DNA of 64,000 nt from Bradyrhizobium daqingense (lineage in GTDB: Bacteria > Pseudomonadota > Alphaproteobacteria > Rhizobiales > Xanthobacteraceae), in NCBI RefSeq assembly GCF_021044685.1, contig NZ_CP088014.1, positions 4,884,001 through 4,948,000 of the forward strand. Reading direction: 5' to 3'. How positions within the stretch are numbered: the first letter of the stretch is position 1; every line of letters begins with the position of its first letter. The position numbers were made by a program, and so were the translations under genes. Of the stretch, positions 15,656 through 23,096 are shown piece after piece. The notes beneath the pieces are model-generated. The model did not search any database and was not told the DNA's origin. It saw only the letters and a list, made by a program, of their open reading frames with translations.

Positions 15656-15671
15656 GTTAATCGCGCGTTAA
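15656..15671 (-). promoter_or_regulatory. CtrA-type binding site before the COG4315-like gene
   Basis: Read on the minus strand, TTAA, 7 bp, TTAAC spans 15671 down to 15656, an exact match to TTAA-N7-TTAAC. The minus-strand gene begins at 15634, so the site would cover its core promoter. Confidence 0.45.
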
Positions 15672-15755
15672 ACGCCCAATGCGGTCGACGTTAGCAGCCG
15701 AAGGTTAGTTCCTGGTTTCGCAGTCCTGCGTCAATTGCGGACAAGCCGTCCCAAT

Positions 15756-16220
15756 CTATGCCTGCACCTCGCGCAGCGGTGCGCGGCTGAGCTCATTGCC
15801 GGCGGCGATCGCCTTGCGCAGCAACCGCATCAATTCCTCGCCTTCCCTCGCGCTCAGTCCGCGCAAGAGGACGCGCTGCGCCGATTCGACCGCCGGCGTG
15901 ATCCTTCGCAGCGTGTGCCGTCCTTCGTCGGTGATCTCGAGCTCCCGTGCGCGGCGGTCGCGGCTGGAGGCGCGACGCTCGATGAGGCCCTTCTGCACCA
16001 GGCGATCGATCACGCCTGTGATGGTGGTGCGGTCATAGGCGATCAACCCTGCCAGCGTCACCTGGTCGAGCCCCGGATTGGCTTTGATGGTCGCGAGCGC
16101 GGCGTATTGCACGGGCGTCAGATCGAAGCCCGCATCTCCGACCTCAGCCAGGAATACCGCGACCGCGATCTGCTGGAACCGGCGCGCCAGATGTCCAGGC
16201 ATGTCGTTGTTGTCTTTCAC
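15756..16220 (-). CDS. MarR family transcriptional regulator
   Basis: A 154-residue winged-helix regulator: dimerisation helices at both ends and a DNA-binding core with LDQVTLAGLIAYDRTTITGV (recognition helix) and the wing ERRASSRDRRARELEITDEG. I chose GTG 16220 because GGAG lies 6 nt before it and longer starts run through the operator. It is divergent from the FAD monooxygenase, and the intergenic operator lies within the target promoter. It probably represses the monooxygenase and responds to an aromatic ligand. Confidence 0.85.
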   Translation of the reverse strand: MKDNNDMPGHLARRFQQIAVAVFLAEVGDAGFDLTPVQYAALATIKANPGLDQVTLAGLIAYDRTTITGVIDRLVQKGLIERRASSRDRRARELEITDEGRHTLRRITPAVESAQRVLLRGLSAREGEELMRLLRKAIAAGNELSRAPLREVQA

Positions 16221-16254
16221 CGAATTCTCCGTTGGGCAGGGACGGCGGGGATCG

Positions 16255-16283
16255 TTGACAAGTATACTGATCGTCAGCATACT
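16255..16283 (+). promoter_or_regulatory. Promoter of the FAD monooxygenase with embedded MarR operator
   Basis: TTGACA (16255-16260), 17 bp, CATACT (16278-16283). Between and over the -10 lies an inverted repeat AGTATACTGA (16261-16270), TCG, TCAGCATACT (16274-16283), with one mismatch in 10-bp arms. A repressor bound there would occlude RNA polymerase. It is the only strong palindrome in the 101-bp divergent gap. Confidence 0.7.
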
Positions 16284-16321
16284 GAGCAATATCCAAACGG
16301 AGATTTGGCGGGGAGGTGCTC

Positions 16322-18244
16322 ATGCAATTCCATCTGAATGGATTTCAGCCGGGCGATCCCGAGATCGCGGATCCTGCCGCACGCGTTCAGGCCCCGGATG
16401 CGGCGGGCGGCGTGCCCGAGGAGGTCGACGTCCTCATCGTCGGCTGCGGGCCGGCCGGCTTGACGCTCGCCGCCCAGCTCTCGCAATTCCCCGACATCAA
16501 GACGTGCATCGTCGAGCAGAAGCCCGGCCGCCTGCTGGTCGGGCAGGCCGACGGCATCGCCTGCCGCACCCTGGAGATGTTTCACGCTTTCGGCTTCAGC
16601 GAGCGCGTGCAAAAGGAGGCATGCTGGATCAATGAGACGACGTTCTGGAAGCCGGACGCGCGGCGGCCTGAGGCCATCGTGCGCAGTGGACGGGTGCAGG
16701 ATGTCGAGGACGGGCTGTCGGAATTCCCGCATGTCATTCTCAACCAGGCACGCATCCACGACGCATTTCTCGATGTCATGCGCAAATCGTCGGCCAAGCT
16801 CGCGCCGTATTACAACCGGCGCGTGCTCGATCTCCAGGTCGAACCCGCCGTTGATGCCGCCGCTCACGCGGTGACGGTGCGTCTCGAATGCGTCGATGCC
16901 GCTGAGGGGAACAAGGTCGAGACAATCCGGGCGCGCTATGTCGTCGGCTGCGACGGCGCGCGCAGCACGGTGCGCAAGTCGATCGGCCGCGAGCTGCACG
17001 GCGATTCCGCCAACCATGCCTGGGGCGTGATGGACGTGCTGGCGGTGACCGACTTCCCGGACATCCGCTTCAAGTCGCTGATCCAGTCGGCGAACGACGG
17101 CAGCCTGCTGATCATTCCGCGCGAGGGCGGTTACATGGTCCGCATCTATGTCGAGCTCGCCAAGCTCGACATCGGTGAGCGCGTCGCCAATCGCAACATC
17201 ACCGCCGACGACGTGATCGCGAAGGCGCAGCGGATCCTGAAGCCGCATACGCTGGACGTGAAGGAGATCGCATGGTGGTCGGTCTACGAGATCGGCCAGC
17301 GCCTCACCGACAAGTTCGACGACGTGCCGGAGGCCGAGGTCGCTGGGCGACTGCCGCGCATCTTCATCGCCGGCGATGCCTGCCATACCCATAGCCCGAA
17401 GGCGGGACAGGGTATGAACGTCTCGATGCAGGATGCCTTCAATCTCGGCTGGAAGCTCGCCGCCGTCCTTCGCAAGCAGTGCGCACCGGCTCTGCTGCAT
17501 TCCTATTCGGCCGAACGCCAGGCGGTTGCCAAGGAGCTGATCGACTTCGATCGGGAATGGGCCGGGATTCTCGCCTCGGCTGCCAAGATGGGCGGTGCCG
17601 ATTCGGCGAAGACACAGGACTATTTCGTCCGGCATGGGCGTTACACGGCAGGGACCGCCACGCATTACCGTCCGTCGCTGCTCACGGGTGCGGCCTCGCA
17701 TCAGCATCTCGCAGCAGGCCTCGTCATCGGCACCCGCTTCCATTCCGCGCCGGTGATCCGGCTGGCAGATGCGAAGCCGGTGCATCTCGGCCACGCGGCG
17801 CAGGCTGATGGTCGCTTCCGCATCTACGCGTTCTCGCCTGCGGAAAATCCTGCCGCGGCCGGCTCGGCCATACGCGCTCTCTGCAATTTCCTCGGCGAAT
17901 CCAGGGAGTCGCCGATCAGACGCCACACGCCTTCAGGGGCCGACATCGACAGCGTGATCGACCTGCGCGCGGTCTTCCAGCAGGATCATCGCCAGCTTGC
18001 CGTGGAAGCGATGCCGCCTCTGCTGCTCCCGCGCAAGGGGCGCTATGGTCTGATCGATTACGAGAAGATGTTCTGCCCGGATCTCAAGAGCGGCAACGAC
18101 GTGTTTGCAATGCGCGGCATCGACCGCAAGGCCGGCTGCCTGGTCGTGGTGCGGCCGGACCAGTATGTCGCGAACGTGCTGCCGCTCGATGATTTTGCTG
18201 GGCTTGCGTCGTACTTCGACGCCTTCATGTTGCGAGCAAACTGA
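16322..18244 (+). CDS. FAD-dependent aromatic-ring monooxygenase (phenol 2-/3-hydroxybenzoate 4-monooxygenase type)
   Basis: A 640-residue flavoprotein hydroxylase. It has the FAD dinucleotide motif GCGPAG (41-46), the DG motif in VVGCDGARSTVRKSIG, the GD motif IAGDACHTHSPKAGQGMN, and the long C-terminal thioredoxin-like domain of the phenol hydroxylase group (about 450-640). GGGGAGG precedes ATG 16322. The subgroup uses NADPH and O2 to hydroxylate phenolic substrates. Control by the adjacent MarR regulator fits aromatic catabolism. No ring-cleavage genes are nearby, so the product must feed a pathway elsewhere. Confidence 0.85.
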   Translation: MQFHLNGFQPGDPEIADPAARVQAPDAAGGVPEEVDVLIVGCGPAGLTLAAQLSQFPDIKTCIVEQKPGRLLVGQADGIACRTLEMFHAFGFSERVQKEACWINETTFWKPDARRPEAIVRSGRVQDVEDGLSEFPHVILNQARIHDAFLDVMRKSSAKLAPYYNRRVLDLQVEPAVDAAAHAVTVRLECVDAAEGNKVETIRARYVVGCDGARSTVRKSIGRELHGDSANHAWGVMDVLAVTDFPDIRFKSLIQSANDGSLLIIPREGGYMVRIYVELAKLDIGERVANRNITADDVIAKAQRILKPHTLDVKEIAWWSVYEIGQRLTDKFDDVPEAEVAGRLPRIFIAGDACHTHSPKAGQGMNVSMQDAFNLGWKLAAVLRKQCAPALLHSYSAERQAVAKELIDFDREWAGILASAAKMGGADSAKTQDYFVRHGRYTAGTATHYRPSLLTGAASHQHLAAGLVIGTRFHSAPVIRLADAKPVHLGHAAQADGRFRIYAFSPAENPAAAGSAIRALCNFLGESRESPIRRHTPSGADIDSVIDLRAVFQQDHRQLAVEAMPPLLLPRKGRYGLIDYEKMFCPDLKSGNDVFAMRGIDRKAGCLVVVRPDQYVANVLPLDDFAGLASYFDAFMLRAN

Positions 18245-18346
18245 CGGCCCGGCGCTTTTGCGCGCTGTGCCGATGAATGGCGAATGAATATTGAACCGCA
18301 TGCGGCCTAAGTTCTCACTCTTTCGACGCATGCGATGACCTCAGGC

Positions 18347-18371
18347 GGAACGCCCGTTTCGCCAGCGCGTT
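18347..18371 (+). promoter_or_regulatory. EcfG-type (general stress) promoter
   Basis: GGAAC (18347-18351), 16 bp, CGTT (18368-18371) matches the EcfG consensus exactly. The ATG at 18397 would follow a leader of about 18 nt carrying AGAGGAGG, a tight and coherent arrangement. Confidence 0.65.
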
Positions 18372-18396
18372 CCGACTGGCAGAGGAGGAACACGCC

Positions 18397-19368
18397 ATGA
18401 GACTCAAGAGCGTTTTACTTGCCGCATTGCTGCTTGCCCCGACGGCCGCGCTGGCCGCACCGGGCATCGTCACCGTCTCGACCGGCCTGCGCGCCGGACC
18501 GGGCACGGGCTTTCCGCTGGTCGATCGCATCCCCGGCGGCGCCCGCGTCAACATCCATGGCTGCCTGCGCGGCAATGCCTGGTGCGATGTGAGCTTTTCC
18601 GACGATCGCGGCTGGGTATCGTCGCAATATCTGCAATACCTCTATCGCAATCATTACGTCTATCTCCCCGACTATGTCGGCGTGATTGACGTTCCTGTCG
18701 TTCCCTTCGTGCTGACATCGTATTGGTCGAGCCACTATGGCGGACGTCCCTGGTATCGCCGCCACGCTCATTGGAATAATTACTGGAGCTCGCATCAACG
18801 CTCTGCAACGCGGATGACCGTTGATCCGCGGGCGGCTCGCATCGGTCGCGCTGCGACGCGTGACGGAGCGATCGCACTCGAACGCAGCGGCGTGCGCGGC
18901 AAAGGAGAGGCTGCAATCTCTCGGCGTGATGCCGCCACGACGGCCCGGCCCGCTGCCGCCATCACCAAGCGTGATGCGGTTACGGCTGATCGGATCCGCG
19001 CCGGACGCAGCGAGCGCATCCTCAATGAGCGCACTGCCGTGCAGAACCGTGACCCGCGCGATGCGCAGTCGCGCGTAATGCGCGACAATGCTGCAAGCCG
19101 CGCCGCCGTGCGTGCGCAGCCGATGACGCGTGCGCATGAAGCGCCGCGTGTGTCGACCGCACCGGTTGCACGGCCCGCAACGCCGCAGGTCGCCCGGCCG
19201 AACGTCAGCCACGGCTCGCCGATGAATGCCCGTGCGCAGATGCCGGCGTCGCGCGCGGCCGCGCCTGCGCCGCATGCGGGCGGTGGCGGCGCTCCGCACA
19301 TCAGCGCCGGCCCACGTGGCGGCGGCGCGCCGGCCGGTGGTCCCGGCGGCGGCCATCAAAAGCACTAG
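18397..19368 (+). CDS. Secreted SH3-domain protein with long basic low-complexity tail
   Basis: A 323-residue exported protein. A signal peptide ends near residue 20 (ALAAPG). A bacterial SH3 type 3 domain spans about 22-80 (GLRAGPGTGFPLVDRIPGGA and WCDVSFSDDRGWVSSQYL), followed by an aromatic, His-rich linker and about 190 residues rich in Arg, Ala and Thr. Such domains usually bind peptidoglycan or surface components. A consensus EcfG promoter sits directly upstream and a strong terminator follows, so it is a stress-regulated single-gene unit. Confidence 0.8.
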   Translation: MRLKSVLLAALLLAPTAALAAPGIVTVSTGLRAGPGTGFPLVDRIPGGARVNIHGCLRGNAWCDVSFSDDRGWVSSQYLQYLYRNHYVYLPDYVGVIDVPVVPFVLTSYWSSHYGGRPWYRRHAHWNNYWSSHQRSATRMTVDPRAARIGRAATRDGAIALERSGVRGKGEAAISRRDAATTARPAAAITKRDAVTADRIRAGRSERILNERTAVQNRDPRDAQSRVMRDNAASRAAVRAQPMTRAHEAPRVSTAPVARPATPQVARPNVSHGSPMNARAQMPASRAAAPAPHAGGGGAPHISAGPRGGGAPAGGPGGGHQKH

Positions 19369-19424
19369 AGCATTATCGGCTCTGATTGAATCGGAGCCGA
19401 AGCTCCAGAGTCATGCTCTGAGAC

Positions 19425-19453
19425 AAAGCCCGGCCATTGCGCCGGGCTTTTTC
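19425..19453 (+). terminator. Rho-independent terminator after the SH3-domain gene
   Basis: AAAGCCCGGC (19425-19434) and GCCGGGCTTT (19441-19450) form a 10-bp stem with 6-nt loop, followed by TTCTTA. A palindrome with arms AGAGCAT/ATGCTCT (19369-19421) lies between it and the stop. Confidence 0.85.
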
Positions 19454-19571
19454 TTACGAGAGGCCTTTACAATTTAAGTCAGTTCTTCGCGGGCAGATTT
19501 CATCGATCGTAATATGTGTACTCAAAGCTGTAAGCATTCCACTCGGGGCAGCGGGGCACGGGAGGATGATG

Positions 19572-19850
19572 ATGAGACAGAGCCAGGCGGAGGCGCGCCG
19601 CCATAACGTTGCGAAGCGGTCGATGACCAAGGAGGCCAAGCAGCTGTCCGGCCTGATTGCCGGGCTGCGCAAATCTCTCGAAGAAATCCACAAGGAGCGG
19701 TCGGGCACGAAGCTCACGGGCGCCGAGATGGGCATGCTCGACGAGCGCCGTAACAATCTGCTGCTCACCATCGCGGCCCTCGACGACCGCCTCTCGGCAG
19801 TGCAGGGATTGATTGATCTCGGCCGCCCGCACGTGATCCGCGTCCACTAG
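19572..19850 (+). CDS. Small hypothetical coiled-coil protein
   Basis: A 92-residue basic protein without signal peptide. Helical stretches about 12-50 (MTKEAKQLSGLIAGLRKSLEE) and 55-85 (LDERRNNLLLTIAALDDRLS) suggest a helical hairpin. Three ATGs follow GGGAGG; I use the third (19572) because its spacing of 6 nt is best. It shows no similarity I can name. A GC-rich gap of about 210 nt with several small hairpins follows. Confidence 0.55.
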   Translation: MRQSQAEARRHNVAKRSMTKEAKQLSGLIAGLRKSLEEIHKERSGTKLTGAEMGMLDERRNNLLLTIAALDDRLSAVQGLIDLGRPHVIRVH

Positions 19851-20061
19851 CGGCGCCGGGCAGGCCAGATCTCAGTCGAGCACCGACGGCAATCAGAAGC
19901 GCGTCCCTGGTTCGGCGCGCTCACCCCGGGTCACCCGGCTGTGAGCGGGCCAGCGCCGTGCGGCCTGCGGAGGGCACCAAATTGCCACGCTCCCGGCGAA
20001 TTGCCGCCAAAGCCGGCTGCCACGAGAGGGGCGGGAGCAGGGCAACGCAAGGGGATGCGCA

Positions 20062-20241
20062 TTGGCCTACAAAATGGTCGCAGAACGCGACAATGAGAAA
20101 TACAGTTTCGCCCGCGAGAGCCGGTTGCTCATCGTGGCCAAGGCGAAGGTGTGGGCGAGCGAGGGGTGGCGGGTCGTCATCACCGATCAGGACGGCAAGG
20201 CCTACGCGCCGTCCGAATTCGAGCAGCTGTCGGCGGCGTGA
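20062..20241 (+). CDS. Small hypothetical protein with TTG start
   Basis: A 59-residue protein whose frame is closed before the start and ends in TGA at 20241. The sequence has the look of a real protein: AYKMVAERDNEKYSFARESR, then LLIVAKAKVWASEGWRVVIT and DGKAYAPSEFEQL. The start TTG at 20062 lies 6 nt after GGGGA; an internal ATG at 20074 is the alternative. The predicted fold is helix then beta hairpin. I recall similar small proteins in Bradyrhizobium but no named family. Confidence 0.6.
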   Translation: MAYKMVAERDNEKYSFARESRLLIVAKAKVWASEGWRVVITDQDGKAYAPSEFEQLSAA

Positions 20242-20346
20242 CCGCTGAGGAGCAATCTGATTTTTCTCTTTTGAATAGGGGCTCGGCTTGATCGCGGCCT
20301 CGATGATTCTTCGGCCGGCGTAAACTAGCCGACGTCCCGGGTCCCA

Positions 20347-20916
20347 CTAACCGCGCCGATAGGTCTGCGCGATCAGCCGGTCGTGCACGGCACGCAGGTT
20401 CGCGCTCATGCGCGTCTGTCCCGTCGTGACATAGGACAGCCAGGCGCCGTCGGCGGCGAGGCGGACGACGTGAAGATCGGCCGCCGCGTCAGTGGCGCGA
20501 TGGCGCTTGAGCCGGTCCTTGATCCAGTCGTTCCAGAGCCGGCGCAGCGAGGGATCGGTGACCACGACCATGCACAGCGCCGCCCAGGGCGAGGCAAAGC
20601 CGAAGGCCTTGCCGGTGAACACCGCATTCACATAGGCCCGCGTGAAGCTGCCGCGCGGCTTGGGATCGGCTTCGACGGCCGCGTCGATCTCGGCATCGAC
20701 GCGGGCGAGGAGATCGGCGAACAGGCCCTCGATCAGCGCCTGCTTGCTCCCGAAATGATGAAACAGCCCGCCCTTGGTAACACCGGCCGCCGCCGCGACC
20801 GCCTGCACCGTGACGCCGGAAACGCCATGGTCCAGCGCGATGGCAGCCGCGTGGTCGAGCAAAGCGCGCCGCACCTGCTCAGGCTGCTTGGCGCGGGTGT
20901 AGCGGCTGTCCGGCAT
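20347..20916 (-). CDS. TetR family regulator next to SMR efflux gene
   Basis: A 189-residue regulator. The DNA-binding part is at about 15-60 (VSGVTVQAVAAAAGVTKGGLFHHFGSKQALIEGLF), followed by a helical ligand domain with PRGSFTRAYVNAVFTG. Its ATG overlaps the SMR stop by one base, so it is the second gene of a two-gene operon. Such TetR/SMR pairs control export of small cationic or quaternary drugs. A palindrome before the SMR gene could be its operator. Confidence 0.85.
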   Translation of the reverse strand: MPDSRYTRAKQPEQVRRALLDHAAAIALDHGVSGVTVQAVAAAAGVTKGGLFHHFGSKQALIEGLFADLLARVDAEIDAAVEADPKPRGSFTRAYVNAVFTGKAFGFASPWAALCMVVVTDPSLRRLWNDWIKDRLKRHRATDAAADLHVVRLAADGAWLSYVTTGQTRMSANLRAVHDRLIAQTYRRG

Positions 20917-21260
20917 CAATGCACCGTGGTCTCCGAGAACAGGTTGATGATCACGACCCCCGACACGATCAGCGCGATGCCGACGAACGCGGCGGCATCG
21001 AGCATCTGATGGAACAGCACGAACGAGACCGTGGCGGTCAGGATGATGCCGACCCCGCCCCAGATCGCATAGGCGATGCTGAGGGGAATGACGCGTATAG
21101 CGACCGACAGCGCATAGAACGAGGCGACGTAGAACAGAACCATCGCCAGCGTCGGCCATGGCCGCGTGAACTGCGCCGACTGCTGCAGAAACGCGGAGGC
21201 GGTGACCTCGAAGACGATGGCGACAGCAAGTGCCGCATAAGCATTGAAGGCGGATGTCAT
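20916..21260 (-). CDS. Small multidrug resistance (SMR) family transporter
   Basis: A 114-residue protein with four transmembrane helices, typical of EmrE/SugE proteins (about 105-115 residues). The membrane glutamate that couples proton and substrate is E18 (AIVFEVTASA), and the conserved AIWGGVGI loop is present. I chose ATG 21260 because it gives the family length; ATG 21275 is also possible. Dual-topology homodimers of this family export lipophilic cations or guanidinium. It is co-transcribed with the TetR gene. Confidence 0.88.
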   Translation of the reverse strand: MTSAFNAYAALAVAIVFEVTASAFLQQSAQFTRPWPTLAMVLFYVASFYALSVAIRVIPLSIAYAIWGGVGIILTATVSFVLFHQMLDAAAFVGIALIVSGVVIINLFSETTVH

Positions 21261-21291
21261 GGCGAGCTCGGGCATGGCGCGGCTCGAAAGA

Positions 21292-21303
21292 TACCGCGCG
21301 GTA
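21292..21303. promoter_or_regulatory. Palindrome upstream of the SMR/TetR operon
   Basis: TACCGCGCGGTA is a perfect 12-bp palindrome 31 nt before the chosen SMR start. It is a candidate operator for the TetR regulator, but only one copy is visible. Confidence 0.4.
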
Positions 21304-21597
21304 GGTTTGTTTAGCACGCGGAACATGGCTTTAATCAGGAGCAGGTATCACGACTGAGTGACGGGCCTGCGACAGGCGCGAGGTTCCGCGGACGGCCGCC
21401 AATGGCGGAGAAGCCGCCACGCGATGAATGGTGCTGCGCTCTTTAAGGTGCGACGGTGGAGCAGCACGACACCGATCCTGGCCAGGCAGATCGGATGTGA
21501 GCATCTTCAGCGCATCGAGGACCGATTGTTCTTCAGATTTCGCGGGATCATGGGGTAGCCTCGCCTCATTCATCGTCCAATCGTCGAGCGCCGCGCC

Positions 21598-22239
21598 ATG
21601 CATGTCCTCCGTCCCCAGTTCCGCATCGAGGAGCAGCGCGCGCTGGAATTTGCCGCATCTCGCGGCTTCGGCGTGATCGTGGCGGCGGACGAACGCGGGC
21701 CGCGGGCCTCGCACGTGCCGTTCGTACTGACCGAGCGCGGCGGCTGCACCATCGCGCAGATTCACTTCACCGCCAAAAATCCGCTTGTGCCGCTGGCCGA
21801 TGGCAGCAGGCGATTCCTGCTGATCGTCGCCGGCGACGACGCCTACGTCTCCAACGACTGGTATGCCTCGCGCGACAACGTCTCGACCTGGCTCTATGAA
21901 GCGGTGCACCTGTCGGGCGTGGCGCACCTGCGCGGGCTCGACGAGAACCGCGGACACGGCGATGCGCTGCTTGCAGTCTCAGAAGCGCGGTTGCCGAAAC
22001 AGCCCTGGGATCTCGCGCAGATGGAGCCGGGCAAGCGCGAGAGCATGCTGGCTGCGATCCGCGTCGTCGATCTCGTGGTGGATCAAGTCGAAGGGCAGGC
22101 CAAGCTCAATCAGCACAAGAGCGATGCGGACCATGTCGCGGTCGCGGATCGATTGGCGCAATCGGAGGAGACCGGGCACCGGCGGCTGGCGCGCAAGATG
22201 CAGGCGCTGCGGCCGGGGCTTGAATACAAGACGCCGTAA
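21598..22239 (+). CDS. PaiB-type FMN-binding negative transcriptional regulator
   Basis: A 213-residue protein of the PaiB family (split-barrel FMN-binding fold). Recognisable segments are the start MHVLRPQFRIEE, the barrel strands GFGVIVAADERGPRASHVPF and the C-terminal KLNQHKSDADH signature. In Bacillus PaiB was described as a repressor of sporulation and protease genes; in proteobacteria the role is not established, and an enzymatic flavin function is possible. It is upstream of pdxY by 40 nt and may share a transcript. Confidence 0.85.
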   Translation: MHVLRPQFRIEEQRALEFAASRGFGVIVAADERGPRASHVPFVLTERGGCTIAQIHFTAKNPLVPLADGSRRFLLIVAGDDAYVSNDWYASRDNVSTWLYEAVHLSGVAHLRGLDENRGHGDALLAVSEARLPKQPWDLAQMEPGKRESMLAAIRVVDLVVDQVEGQAKLNQHKSDADHVAVADRLAQSEETGHRRLARKMQALRPGLEYKTP

Positions 22240-22279
22240 CGCTTGCCTCCTCTGAGAATTGACCTTACGGACCTCCTTC

Positions 22280-23092
22280 ATGCTCGTCATTTCCATTCAA
22301 AGCCAGGTGGTCCACGGCCATGTCGGCAACAGCGCGGCTGCCTATGCCGTGCAGGCCGAAGGCGTGAACGTCGCGGCGGTGCCGACGACGCTGCTCTCGA
22401 ACCATCCGCGCTACCCGAGCCTGCGCGGGCGGGTGCTCGAGACCGAGCTGGTCGCCGATCTCCTGAGGGGTGTCGAGGAGCGCGGCCTTGTCGACGAAGC
22501 TGCCGTGCTCGTCACCGGCTATCTCGGCTCGCCCGGCAATGCCGCCGTCGTCGCCGACTTCGTCGAGCGAGCGTTGGTGCACAATCCGAAGCTCGTCTAT
22601 CTCTGCGATCCCGTGATCGGGGACGACGGCCGCGTCTATGTCGCCGACGGAATTCTGGATGTGGTCCGGCATCGGCTGCTGCCGGCTGCGAACCTGACCA
22701 CACCGAACCGGTTCGAGCTCGAGCTGCTTGCGGGCCTCTCGATCGCCGATGCGCAGGATCTGCGCGCGGCCTGCGCGGCGCTTGCGAGAGGGCGCCACAG
22801 CGACGTCGTCGCCACCGGCTGCACGCTCGCGGACACGGCGGAAGGGCAGCTGGAAACGATCCTCTGCGCCGACGGCCATCTGTCGCGCTTCGCGACGTCG
22901 CGTCTGCCGATCCGACCCTATGGCACCGGCGACCTTCTCACCGGTCTGATCGCAGCGCATCTGGCCAAGGGCGAGGCGACGGACGTGGCGGTGCAGCTCG
23001 CGGTGAAGACGATCTTTGCCGTGCTGGTGCGCACGCAGGAGGCCGGCACCGCCGAGATGCGCCTCGTGCCGCTGCCAGCCAGCAAGCCGTAA
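22280..23092 (+). CDS. pdxY: Pyridoxal kinase
   Basis: A 270-residue ribokinase-like enzyme that phosphorylates pyridoxal in the vitamin B6 salvage pathway. It starts with the family motif LVISIQSQVVHGHVGNSAA (vitamin and ATP pockets), has YLCDPVIGDDG in the middle, and PYGTGDLLTGLIAAHLA with the catalytic GTGD near 220. The start ATG 22280 lacks a strong Shine-Dalgarno; a TTG 21 nt upstream is possible. PdxY/PdxK assignment rests on overall pattern and size. Confidence 0.85.
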   Translation: MLVISIQSQVVHGHVGNSAAAYAVQAEGVNVAAVPTTLLSNHPRYPSLRGRVLETELVADLLRGVEERGLVDEAAVLVTGYLGSPGNAAVVADFVERALVHNPKLVYLCDPVIGDDGRVYVADGILDVVRHRLLPAANLTTPNRFELELLAGLSIADAQDLRAACAALARGRHSDVVATGCTLADTAEGQLETILCADGHLSRFATSRLPIRPYGTGDLLTGLIAAHLAKGEATDVAVQLAVKTIFAVLVRTQEAGTAEMRLVPLPASKP

Positions 23093-23096
23093 CCGG

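Noticed and set aside
16221..16289. Longer N-terminus of the MarR gene
   Set aside because: It would be translated through the operator and promoter region. GTG 16220 has a proper GGAG.
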